From contig JAHIMW010000110.1 of the NCBI GenBank assembly GCA_018896355.1, forward strand, positions 1-10,481: 10,481 nt of DNA, written 5' to 3'. Origin of the DNA: Pseudomonadota bacterium. GTDB lineage: Bacteria > Desulfobacterota > Syntrophia > Syntrophales > UBA5619. Below are positions 1 through 7,000 of the stretch, piece by piece. The notes under the pieces were generated by a model. That model saw only the letters and a list, made by a program, of their open reading frames with translations. It was not told the origin of the DNA and searched no databases. Each line of letters starts with the position of its first letter. Position 1 is the first letter of the stretch. The position numbers and the translations under genes were made by a program.

Positions 1-162
1 ACGGAAATCTGGACATCCTTTTCTATGAGACTGGGACCAACGGATACATGGTTGACATATTATGGCGCCGCCGGAGGGCTATGCGGTAAACGGAGAAAAC
101 GAATCTCAGCCTGCGGTATCTGAAGAAACTGTTCTACTCAACTAAAAAAAGGAGGAACTGTT
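1..162. other. Upstream region of dodecin; possible end of a preceding gene
   Basis: No complete gene is visible here. Two plus-strand frames are open from the left edge: one ends at a TGA near 121-123 and one at a TAA at 87-89. The latter reads a protein-like stretch (LDILFYETGTNGYMVDIL), so the tail of an upstream gene is possible but unproven. A TTGACA hexamer sits at 52-57, but I see no convincing -10 box 16-18 nt downstream, so I do not call a promoter. The last 20 bases contain an AAAGGAGG ribosome binding site that belongs to the dodecin gene. Confidence 0.3.
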
Positions 163-366
163 ATGTCCGTGTACACAATCGTTGAAATCGTAGGGACAAG
201 TCCAAAGTCGTGGGAAGACGCCACCCAGAAGGCCCTGGCAACTGCTGCAAAATCCCTTGAAGAGCTGAGGGTTGCGGAAGTCGTGAGGCAGGATGTCACC
301 ATTGAGAAAGGAAAGATAACAGCCTTCAGGATAAGGTTAAACCTTTCATTCAAGTATCTTGAATAA
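163..366 (+). CDS. Dodecin family protein
   Basis: This is a 67-residue protein with the full pattern of the dodecin family, whose members are 65-75 residues long. The N-terminal strand with the VEIVGTSPKSWEDA motif (residues 7-20) leads into one helix (about 19-33). Two further strands follow, LRVAEVVRQDV (35-45) and ITAFRIRLNLSFKY (52-65). Known dodecins assemble into hollow cytosolic dodecamers that store flavins (riboflavin, FMN, FAD) and in some cases bind coenzyme A, buffering free flavin and limiting photochemical damage. The start is set by a strong AAAGGAGG about 7 nt upstream of the ATG. The gene stands alone, with a hairpin directly after the stop. The position that stacks on flavin in the Halobacterium and Thermus proteins (a Trp) is Val37 here, so classical flavin stacking may be absent. 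The family call is secure; the ligand is not. Confidence 0.93.
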   Translation: MSVYTIVEIVGTSPKSWEDATQKALATAAKSLEELRVAEVVRQDVTIEKGKITAFRIRLNLSFKYLE

Positions 367-372
367 ACCATT

Positions 373-390
373 CCCGCCGCAAGCAGCGGG
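373..390. repeat. Imperfect GC hairpin after dodecin (REP-like)
   Basis: CCCGC at 373-377 pairs with GCGGG at 386-390, with one mismatch and a further GC/GC pair inside, and the motif runs on into GGTATTAA. There is no T-run, so it is not a classical intrinsic terminator. It starts 6 nt after the dodecin stop and may act as a 3' stabilising hairpin. The CCGC(N)GCGGGGTATTAA form resembles REP-type palindromes that recur in deltaproteobacterial intergenic DNA, but that likeness is from memory and copy number cannot be seen in this window. Confidence 0.45.
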
Positions 391-398
391 GTATTAAC

Positions 399-551
399 TG
401 AAGGTTCCGTGGTCCGACTCGCAGCTAATTCGTCGGCGTATTTCTGTTTCAGGAACTGCTCGACGGCCTTATCGAGCAGCAGGTCCTTGTGGGTGCGGAT
501 GAAAGACAGGCAGTGCGAGTCTTCAAGCACCGGCTTGAGCGGGCGGGTGCG
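399..551 (-). pseudogene. Unidentified coding remnant (C-terminal-like fragment)
   Basis: On the minus strand about 50 codons read as plausible protein. The stretch includes RTRPLKPVLEDSHC followed by THKDLLLDKAVEQFLKQKY, and the codons strongly prefer G or C at the third position (CTG CTG CTC, AAG GCC GTC GAG CAG), like the real genes elsewhere in the window. The frame is open far beyond this on both sides, but the outer parts lose this bias and run antisense to dodecin, so they are probably chance. No start codon with a ribosome binding site belongs to the fragment. I do not recognise the family; a transposase or other accessory gene tail is possible. The plus strand over the same bases is also open, which is expected opposite a GC3-biased frame. 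Confidence 0.25.
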
Positions 552-894
552 TCGAAGTGTGGGCTCCTTCCTACTACACAAATCTTCAACCTTGCCGAAG
601 ATGCTGTATTTCGAATGCGTAATGATCATCTCTATGGCGATCCCGACTGCCTCTGGGAGACATCCATATAAACAAAACGCCGATCGCTTGCAGCACCGGC
701 TGATGTTAGCGTTGATCAATCATTAAAACAGTATTCATTGATCTTTAACATCCGCATTTTTAAGGACTCGTAGATGAACTCAGACAAGGCTCATTTCAGC
801 GATTAGCAAATTAAACGTTCATGTGCGTATGAACCGGATGAAGCAGAGTTTTTTATCATAAGGCCGTGGTGCAAGGTAGATGGAAGGAGGAACC
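552..894. other. Intergenic stretch with one inverted repeat
   Basis: No convincing gene is seen. Short open frames on both strands lack ribosome binding sites and recognisable motifs. The base composition becomes more AT-rich from about 720 to 860. A perfect inverted repeat GTTCAT-6 nt-ATGAAC lies at 817-834. Its half-sites match those of the TetR operator candidate at 1902-1915. A GGAAGGAGG at 882-890 belongs to the small ORF starting at 895. Confidence 0.4.
817..834. promoter_or_regulatory. Inverted repeat GTTCAT-N6-ATGAAC, possible regulator site
   Basis: The arms at 817-822 and 829-834 are exact reverse complements separated by GTGCGT. The left arm and its flank (CGTTCAT) are shared with the palindrome at 1902-1915. 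It lies about 60 nt upstream of the small ORF at 895. It could be a secondary binding site for the TetR-type regulator encoded at 1939, but a 6-bp arm can easily arise by chance in this length of DNA. Confidence 0.2.
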
Positions 895-996
895 ATGGAG
901 ACACAGAAGGGGCAATTGGCCGCGCCGTGCGGAATCGCCCTCTTCCGCGGCGCGAAGCGCTGCCGCGGCTGCGGGGAAGCCGTCGAGTTGGACTGA
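895..996 (+). CDS. Possible small Cys-containing protein (33 aa), DUF3795-like fragment
   Basis: An ATG preceded by a very strong GGAAGGAGG (4 nt spacing) opens a 33-codon frame that ends in TGA. The peptide has cysteines at positions 12, 23 and 26. The order APCG, then LFRGAKRC, then C-x-x-C is reminiscent of the N-terminal part of DUF3795 proteins, which begin with APCG-x-x-C and continue to a Cys-rich 'CPGC' segment. If so, the first CxxC region is missing here and this is an internally deleted remnant. Alternatively it is a genuine small zinc-binding peptide. The same frame stays open after the TGA to about 1128 but shows no recognisable motif. The ribosome binding site is the strongest argument for translation; the family guess is weak and from memory. 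Confidence 0.38.
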   Translation: METQKGQLAAPCGIALFRGAKRCRGCGEAVELD

Positions 997-1259
997 ACGC
1001 CGGTATCGGCGGCCCGGTTTTCGTCCCCGGATCGGGCATCCCTTTTTCTCGACACCCGGCTCGCTTTCTGTTATGAATCCGCGCGTCATGGGGAGCGGAA
1101 TCTTCCTCATGGAGTGAAACGCTCATGACGGTCCCCGTCACAAAGGGGGATGAAAATTGCTTTGCGACCCCATCCCCACCCTTACCCTCCCCTTGAGGGG
1201 GAGGGAGTATGATGCAATGAATTCAATAAGATGATTGCGCATTTTCAGGTTAAATTTTC
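997..1259. other. Intergenic region with palindromic repeat
   Basis: No gene is supported. Overlapping open frames on both strands between 803 and 1141 are Arg/Ser/Pro-rich and look like high-GC shadows. The notable content is the C-rich/G-rich palindromic repeat at 1166-1206. The 50 bases after it are AT-rich and lead into the 3' end of the minus-strand dehydrogenase remnant. Confidence 0.4.
1166..1206. repeat. C-rich/G-rich palindromic intergenic repeat
   Basis: A run of CCCCATCCCCACCC at 1168-1181 is followed by a stem-loop. CCCTCCCC (1185-1192) pairs perfectly with GGGGAGGG (1198-1205) across a 5-nt loop. Elements of this form (CCCCATCCCCACCC-TA-CCCTCCCC, short loop, GGGGAGGG) occur as dispersed copies between genes in many deltaproteobacterial and other genomes, as far as I recall. 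It could be a REP/MITE-like repeat that also weakly terminates transcription. There is only one copy in this window, so repetitiveness is inferred. Confidence 0.5.
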
Positions 1260-1604
1260 TTAAATGGCCCGGTTCCTGCGGGCATCTTCCATAATAACGG
1301 CCGATCTCATGGAATCCAGGCGGAGAAACGAAAACAGCGGATTGCCCGTACGCGGCGGCTCCGGATCATAGATATCGACGGTATCGTAACCCACGCCGTG
1401 CCTCCCGATCACGGCGAGTTTCGGCGCGGCTTCCATGATCTGCCGCGTGATCTTCGTGTTCCGGACTATGAGGGCATTGCAATCACCGATCGCGGCCAGA
1501 ATACCTTCAGGATTTTGCGGCTGCGGATAGACCAGCTCCGCCTTTTGCACCAGCATGGCCTCGCCGGCTTGATGAATGCGTTCTACCAATAGAATCCTGT
1601 TCAT
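1260..1604 (-). pseudogene. D-2-hydroxyacid dehydrogenase, internally deleted remnant
   Basis: The 114-residue frame joins two separated parts of the D-isomer-specific 2-hydroxyacid dehydrogenase family (phosphoglycerate dehydrogenase-like, usually about 310-340 residues). Residues 1-77 match the N-terminal substrate-binding part: ALIVRNTKITRQIMEAAPKL, then VIGRHGVGYDTVD at 65-77. The next residues, YDPEPPRTGNPLF (79-91), correspond to the motif near the end of the NAD-binding domain, usually preceded by 'ALDV'. The Rossmann GxGxxG motif, the catalytic Arg and Glu and the helices between are absent, roughly 190 residues. The catalytic His region after 'NPLF' is replaced by an unrelated tail (92-114). 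The protein cannot bind NAD or catalyse hydride transfer as written. The start ATG has only a weak GAGGGA-like site upstream. It may still be transcribed and translated. Confidence 0.75.
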
Positions 1605-1861
1605 AAAAAATCCCTCAGTTTAAATTTTATTCACCACGAAACGCCCCGATCACAAACCCGATTCACATGGCAACATCATGTCAAATATATGATTAGACAT
1701 TGCTTTTTGCTGGCGGGAGTATAATCGGAACGGACTTGGATGTCAATGAGAGATTGGCGCCGCAAGAGGGCGCCGGGGTTCTCCCGTTTGATTGAAGTCC
1801 GGTGTCGTGGTCCTCCAGGGGAGCGTTGTGATCTTTTAAAAGACAGAGAAGCAAATAAATA

Positions 1862-1890
1862 TTGACAGTGTCGTTTTTCTAAGATATTTG
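1862..1890 (+). promoter_or_regulatory. Candidate sigma70 promoter of tetR
   Basis: A consensus TTGACA (1862-1867) is followed by AT-rich DNA. Possible -10 boxes are GATATT at 1883-1888 (15-nt spacing) and TATTTG at 1885-1890 (17-nt spacing); neither is a strong match. Transcription would begin around 1896-1900, immediately before the palindrome at 1902-1915 and about 40 nt before the tetR start codon. Confidence 0.45.
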
Positions 1891-1901
1891 CGCATTGATA
1901 A

Positions 1902-1915
1902 AATGAACGTTCATT
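1902..1915. promoter_or_regulatory. Candidate TetR operator, perfect 14-bp palindrome
   Basis: AATGAACGTTCATT is its own reverse complement, and a further half-site-like TTCAT follows at once. TetR/AcrR repressors commonly bind 14-20 bp palindromes next to or overlapping their own promoter. This one lies at or just after the expected transcription start and 24 nt before the tetR ATG, where a bound repressor would block the polymerase. Autoregulation is inferred from position and symmetry. Confidence 0.6.
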
Positions 1916-1938
1916 CATATACGGACGGGAATTGAATC

Positions 1939-2520
1939 ATGAAAGCATCAGACAAGCGTGTCGACGTTATGCAAGCGGCCTTGGAGCTCATTGCCGAACA
2001 GGGTTTTCACGGCGCCCCGATGGCCGCGATAGCCAAAAAGGCGGGCGTGGCTTCCGGAACGATCTACTGTTATTTCGAGAGCAAGGATGCGCTCATCACC
2101 GAGTTGTTCCAGGAATTGGAAGGCAAGATCAACGGGACGCTTCGAGAAGGCTATCCCGTCGAACGGCCTCTTCGGGAAAGATTTCTGTATCTGGTCCGGG
2201 GTCTTCTCCGGTATTTAATAGCGCACCCACTGCATTTTCGTTACATGGAACAGTACTTCAACTCTCCCTACGGCGCTTCCATGCGCAGAGACAGGCTTTT
2301 GGGCAAGAGCGGAAATCACGACCAGGATATCCTCATGGAGATCTTTGCAGAGGGAATATCCGAGAAGATTCTGAAAGATTTACCCATTGTCGTGCTGTTT
2401 TCCCTGGCCGTCGGTCCCCTGATCTCCCTGATGCGCGACCATATCTTCGGTTTCATCGTCCTCGACGAAGCCCTGATCAAGCAGACCACGGAAGCCTACT
2501 GGGACGCCATAAAGAGGTGA
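1939..2520 (+). CDS. TetR/AcrR family transcriptional regulator
   Basis: This is a 193-residue protein, the usual length for the family. Residues 7-52 form the TetR_N DNA-binding domain: a first helix with VMQAALELIAEQGFHG (10-25) and the helix-turn-helix AAIAKKAGVASGTIYCYFES (29-48), whose GTIYxYFxSKxxL signature is diagnostic. The remaining all-helical part would be the ligand-binding and dimerisation domain; its sequence is not conserved and the inducer cannot be predicted. The ATG at 1939 fits the N-terminus of the family, although its ribosome binding site is weak (GACGGGAA about 10 nt upstream). It is co-directional with the three efflux genes 139 nt downstream, so the natural reading is a local repressor that controls itself and the pump, released by a pump substrate. 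That assignment rests on position. Confidence 0.93.
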   Translation: MKASDKRVDVMQAALELIAEQGFHGAPMAAIAKKAGVASGTIYCYFESKDALITELFQELEGKINGTLREGYPVERPLRERFLYLVRGLLRYLIAHPLHFRYMEQYFNSPYGASMRRDRLLGKSGNHDQDILMEIFAEGISEKILKDLPIVVLFSLAVGPLISLMRDHIFGFIVLDEALIKQTTEAYWDAIKR

Positions 2521-2659
2521 TGCCCATGTTTCAGAGGAGGGGGAAGAGTTGGAGGTTTTTTACCCGCAACAAGAAAGAGTCACCGTACGCTTAATGAAAG
2601 CATCGCCATTCGGGGTGATCCACGATAAATTGCAAAATTTGAAATGACAGAGGTGCCAT
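2521..2659. other. Spacer between tetR and the pump operon
   Basis: This 139-bp gap holds no gene. A 22-codon frame starting at 2526 has no ribosome binding site. I see no copy of the TGAACGTTCA operator and no good promoter pair. A small AT inverted repeat AAATT-GCAA-AATTT is at 2627-2640, about 20 nt before the adaptor start. The pump could therefore be expressed by read-through from the tetR promoter, or from a promoter I cannot recognise. Confidence 0.4.
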
Positions 2660-3997
2660 ATGCAGATCTGTGACAGGGCAAAACGAATCGCTGCCGGGGG
2701 GCTTCTCACCGGGATCTTTATCCTGGGCGGTTGCGGACAGCAGACCGCCACAGGCGGGCCACCACGGGGCGGACCTCCCGAAGTCGCTGTCGTGACTATC
2801 CAGCCGAAGCGGTTGGTGATCACGGCGGAATTGGCCGGGCGGACCTCCGCGAACCGGGTCGCTGAAGTGCGTCCTCAGGTTGGCGGCATCATCGAGAAGC
2901 GCCTGTTTGCGGAAGGCTCTGATGTCAAGGCCGGCCAGGAGCTCTATCAAATCGATCCGACTATCTATCAGGCGGCGCTCGACAATGCCGCGGCGAACCT
3001 CACCGTCATGCAGAAGAATGCCGACCGGGCGCGGGCGGCGCTGGGAGCAGGCATCGCCGGCGTCACCCGGCAGCGGGCCACCCTCGAATTCGCCCTGACA
3101 AACCGCGGGCGATTCGAGGAAGCATTCAAAGAAAGCGCCGTCTCCGCCAGCCAGCGCGACCAGGCGACAACTGAGGCCAAAGTGGCCGAGGCCGTGCTGA
3201 AGGCCGCCGATGCGCAAGTGGAGAGCGACCGGAAAGCGGTCGCGGCGGCGGAAGCGGCCATCCTGCAGGCGGAAGCGGCGCTGAAGACGGCCCGGATCAA
3301 TCTGGGATACACCTCCGTGACCGCACCCATCTCGGGCCGTATCGGCAGATCCGGCGTCACCGAGGGCGCCCTGGTGGCGGCCTATCAGCCCATGGCCCTG
3401 GCGACCATCCAGCAACTGGACCCCATGTACGTGGACGTACCCCAATCCACAACCGACCTGCTTCGGTTGCGGCGCCGCCTGGCGGACGGCCGCCTCCATT
3501 TCAACGGCCAGCTCCGGAACAATGTTCGCCTCCTGCTCGAAGACGGCACCGCATATCGCTGGGAAGGGGCACTGCAATTCCGCGACGTGACAGCCGATCC
3601 GACGACCGGATCGGTCATCCTGCGGGTGGTCGTTCCCAATCCGCAGGGCATTCTGCTGCCGGGTATGTTCGTCCGGGCGGTGGTGGAAGAGGGGGTGAAT
3701 CCCAAGGCCCTCCTGATTCCCCAGCAGGCCGTTTCCCGCAACCCGAAGGGAAATCCCGTCGCGTTCATCGTGGACGCCGAGGGCAAGGTGCAGCAGCGGA
3801 CGGTCGAGATCGACCGCGCCGTCGGAAACCAGTGGCTGATCGCCAACGGTCTTTCCGCCGGCGAGCGGGTGATCGTCGAGGGGATGCAAAAGGCGAGACC
3901 CGGCGCTTCCGTGAAGGCGGTTCCCTTTGATGGCAGCGGGGAAAAAAAGAACGGGGAACGTAAGAATACGGATCCGCCGGCTGCAAAAACGAACTGA
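2660..3997 (+). CDS. RND efflux periplasmic adaptor (membrane fusion protein, AcrA/MexA type)
   Basis: This 445-residue lipoprotein links the inner-membrane pump to the outer-membrane channel. A basic, hydrophobic signal peptide ends in a lipobox, L22-G-G-C25, so Cys25 should be lipidated after cleavage. A short Gly/Pro linker (GGPPRGGPPE) follows. The first half of the lipoyl/barrel-sandwich domain lies at about 65-100 (RPQVGGIIEKRLFAEGSDVKAG). A long Ala/Glu/Arg-rich coiled-coil hairpin lies at about 102-210, and the second lipoyl half has the family motif YTSVTAPISGRIGRS just after it. Beta-barrel and membrane-proximal domains fill the rest. The C-terminal 25 residues are Lys/Asn-rich and probably disordered. 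It is somewhat longer than E. coli AcrA (397). The ATG is preceded by an AGAGGTG site. It is 12 nt from the RND gene and clearly in the same operon. Confidence 0.95.
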   Translation: MQICDRAKRIAAGGLLTGIFILGGCGQQTATGGPPRGGPPEVAVVTIQPKRLVITAELAGRTSANRVAEVRPQVGGIIEKRLFAEGSDVKAGQELYQIDPTIYQAALDNAAANLTVMQKNADRARAALGAGIAGVTRQRATLEFALTNRGRFEEAFKESAVSASQRDQATTEAKVAEAVLKAADAQVESDRKAVAAAEAAILQAEAALKTARINLGYTSVTAPISGRIGRSGVTEGALVAAYQPMALATIQQLDPMYVDVPQSTTDLLRLRRRLADGRLHFNGQLRNNVRLLLEDGTAYRWEGALQFRDVTADPTTGSVILRVVVPNPQGILLPGMFVRAVVEEGVNPKALLIPQQAVSRNPKGNPVAFIVDAEGKVQQRTVEIDRAVGNQWLIANGLSAGERVIVEGMQKARPGASVKAVPFDGSGEKKNGERKNTDPPAAKTN

Positions 3998-4009
3998 CGG
4001 AGGCCTATA

Positions 4010-7000
4010 ATGCTATCGAGATTTTTTCTGGATCGTCCGGTCTTCGCCTGGGTCATCGCCATTGTCATGATGGTTCTGGGTGGGCTCGCCATCTATAACC
4101 TGCCCATATCCCAGTATCCACCCATTGCGCCGCCCTCCATCGCCATTGACGCCTTCTACCCTGGGGCCTCGGCGGAGACGGTGGAAAACAGCGTGACCCA
4201 GATCATCGAGCAGAAGATGACCGGCTTTGACGACATGCTGTATCTTTCCGGCTCGAGCGATGCGGCCGGCGCCTCCCGCATCGAATTGACGTTCAAGCCG
4301 GGAACCGATCCGGATCTGGCCTGGGCGAAGGTGCAGAACAAGCTCCAGCTCGCGATGTCCAGCCTCCCGGAAGTGGTCCAGAGCTCCGGGGTCATCGTCA
4401 GCAAATCGACGAGAAACTACCTGATCATCGTGGGGCTGATCTCCGAAGACGGGAGCATGGACGGGGACGACCTTCGGGATTATGCCCAATCCAACCTGGA
4501 AAAGGTGCTGGCCCGCGTGCCCGGGGTCGGCGAGGTCAGAAATTTCGGCTCTCAGTATGCGATGCGCGTCTGGCTGAACCCCGACCGTCTCGCCGATTAC
4601 CGCCTGACCGTGGAGGAGGTGATTACGGCGCTAAGGACCTACAACGTGGAGGTTTCCGCCGGGCAATTCGGCGGGATGCCGGCGGTCAAAGGCCAGCGCC
4701 TGAACGCCTCCATCATCGTCCAGAACCTGCTCCAGACCCCGGAGGAGTTCGCAGCGATCCCCGTCCGCACCGCTCCGGACGGCGCCATCGTGCGGGTCAA
4801 GGATGTGGGACGAACGGAGCTGGGGACCGAGTTCTATGATATCGAGGCCTTTTATAACGGCAAGCCGTCCGCCGGCCTGGCCATCCGGCAGGCCCCCGGC
4901 GCCAATGCGCTGGATACCGCCGATGCGGTCAAAAAGAAACTCGAAGAGATGAGCCGCTACTTCCCGCCGGGGATGAAGGTCGTCTATCCCTACGACACCA
5001 CCCCCTTTGTCAAGGTGGCCATCCGTGAGGTGGTGCAGACCCTGTTCGAGGCGATTCTGCTGGTCTTTCTGGTCATGTGGCTGTTCATGGGGAACATCCG
5101 CGCTACGCTGATCCCGACCATCGCGGTGCCGGTCGTGATCCTGGGAACCTTCGCCGTGCTGGGGCTCTGCGGATTTTCCATCAACATGTTGACCATGTTC
5201 GCTATGGTGCTGGCCATCGGCCTGTTGGTGGACGACGCCATCGTCGTGGTGGAAAACGTGGAGCGGATCATGGCCGAGGAGGGGCTTTCGCCCCGGGAGG
5301 CCACCGCCAAATCGATGGATCAGATCACCAGCGCGCTGATCGGCATCGGGCTGGTCCTCTCGGCGGTGTTCGGTCCCATGGCGTTCTTCCCCGGATCCAC
5401 CGGGGTCATCTATCGCCAGTTCTCCGTGACCATCGCCGCGGCGATGCTGCTCTCGGTGGTCGTGGCCCTGATCCTGACGCCGGTGCTTTGCGCATCGCTC
5501 CTCAAGCCGGTGACCAAGGGGCATGTATCGGCGGAAAACGCCCTCTTTTTCCTGCGGCCGTTTTTCCGCTGGTTTGACCGCCTCTTTTTCCGCTTCAGAG
5601 ACCGCTATGTGAAACTGGTCGGCCACGCGCTTTCCAGGAAACGGCGTTATGTCGCGGTTTTTGTGCTTATCGTGGCCGGAATGGGCTTCCTGTTCATGCG
5701 GATGCCCACGAGTTATCTTCCGGATGAAGACCAGGGAATCCTGCTGGCCCAGATCATCCTGCCGACGGGCAGCACCCTGGAGCAGACCCAGGCGGCAGCG
5801 GAAGAAGTCCAGCGCCATTTTCGTGAGAACGAAAAGGAGGCGGTGGAATCCTGTATGACGATTTCCGGCATGGGCTTTTCCGGGAGGGCGCAGAACAATG
5901 GAATGGTGTTTGTCAAGTTAAGGGATTGGAAACTGCGCAACCGGCCGGATCTGCGGGTCAAGGCGGTTGCCGGCCGGGCGATGGGGGCATTTTCCGGAAT
6001 ACGCAACGCGCTGGTTTTCGCCTTCCCGCCCCCCGCTGTCGTTGAACTGGGCAACGCCCGGGGCATCGATTTCCAGTTGATGGATCGCGGCGGCCTTGGT
6101 CATGCCGGTTTGATGGGGGCGCGCAACCAGCTCCTCGGCATGGCGGCGCAGGACCGGAGGCTGGTGAATGTCCGGCCCAACGGCATGGAGGATGTGCCCG
6201 AATTCCGGATCGACGTGGACTGGGAAAAGGCCGGCGCCCTGGGGGTTCCCATCCACTCGATCCAAAACACCGTCGCGGCGGCCTTCGGAAGCGCCTACGT
6301 CAACAACTTCATTCAGGCCGGGCGCGTCAAGCGGGTTTACGTTCAGGCGGACGCTCCCTTCCGCATGTCGCCCAAAGACCTGGAAAAATTGTACGTCCGC
6401 AATACGGCGGGCAAGATGGCGCCCCTTTCCTCGTTCGCCTCCACCCGCTGGACGATAGGTTCCCCGCGGCTGGAGCGCTTCAACGGTTTCCCGTCCATGA
6501 ATATCTGGGGCGAGCCGGCGCCGGGGAGGAGTTCCGGCGATGCGATGCAGGCCATGGAAGAGATCGCATCAAAGCTGCCGCAGGGGATCGGCTTTGACTG
6601 GGCCGGGCTTTCCTATCAGGAGCGGATGGCCAGTACCCAGGCGCCTCTGCTTTACGCCTTTTCCGTTCTGGTCATCTTCCTTTGCCTCGCCGCCCTTTAC
6701 GAGAGCTGGCCCATCCCCATCTCGATCCTTCTGGCCCTTCCGTTGGGGGCAATCGGCGGCGTCATCGCCTCGAGCCTGCGGGGGCTGTCCAATGACGTCT
6801 ATTTCCAGATCGGGCTGTTGACCACCCTCGGCCTGACCACCAAGAACGCCATCCTGATCGTTCAGTTCGCCAAGGCGAGGGTGGAAGAAGGGAAGGGCCT
6901 GATCGAGGCGACGCTGGAAGGGGCAAAACTGAGGTTCCGGCCCATCGTGATGACCTCGCTGGCCTTCGGCTTCGGCGTCCTGCCGCTGACCCTGACCTCG

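Larger units (their letters stand above)
1605..1938. other. Spacer between the dehydrogenase remnant and tetR, with regulatory elements
   Basis: The genes on either side are divergent. The spacer holds a perfect TATAAT at 1720-1725 on the plus strand, with only a poorly spaced TAGACA (1694-1699) as a -35. It also holds an inverted GGCGCC-N7-GGCGCC hairpin (1756-1774) and an ACATG-N7-CATGT inverted repeat (1665-1681). Closest to tetR is a TTGACA promoter candidate followed by a 14-bp palindrome. No protein-coding gene is supported; an 80-codon minus-strand frame has neither ribosome binding site nor motif. Confidence 0.45.

Noticed and set aside
138..719. 193-codon minus-strand frame across dodecin and the following spacer
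   Set aside because: Its second half is exactly antisense to the well-supported dodecin gene, and it has no convincing start; only the 399-551 part shows real codon bias.
866..1117. Plus-strand 83-codon frame and overlapping minus-strand frames at 803-1141
   Set aside because: Arg/Ser/Pro-rich composition, mutual overlap on both strands, no motifs and no good ribosome binding site compared with the short frame at 895.
1932..2594. 220-codon plus-strand frame overlapping tetR
   Set aside because: It lies in another frame of a clear TetR gene and has Arg/Gly/Ser-rich shadow composition.
2526..2594. 22-codon basic ORF after tetR
   Set aside because: No ribosome binding site and no conserved feature.
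2591..3889. 432-codon minus-strand frame
   Set aside because: Antisense to the membrane-fusion protein; His/Gly/Arg-rich shadow typical of the strand opposite a high-GC gene.
4631..5818. 395-codon minus-strand frame
   Set aside because: Antisense to the RND transporter; extreme His/Arg/Asp/Gln richness and no domain.
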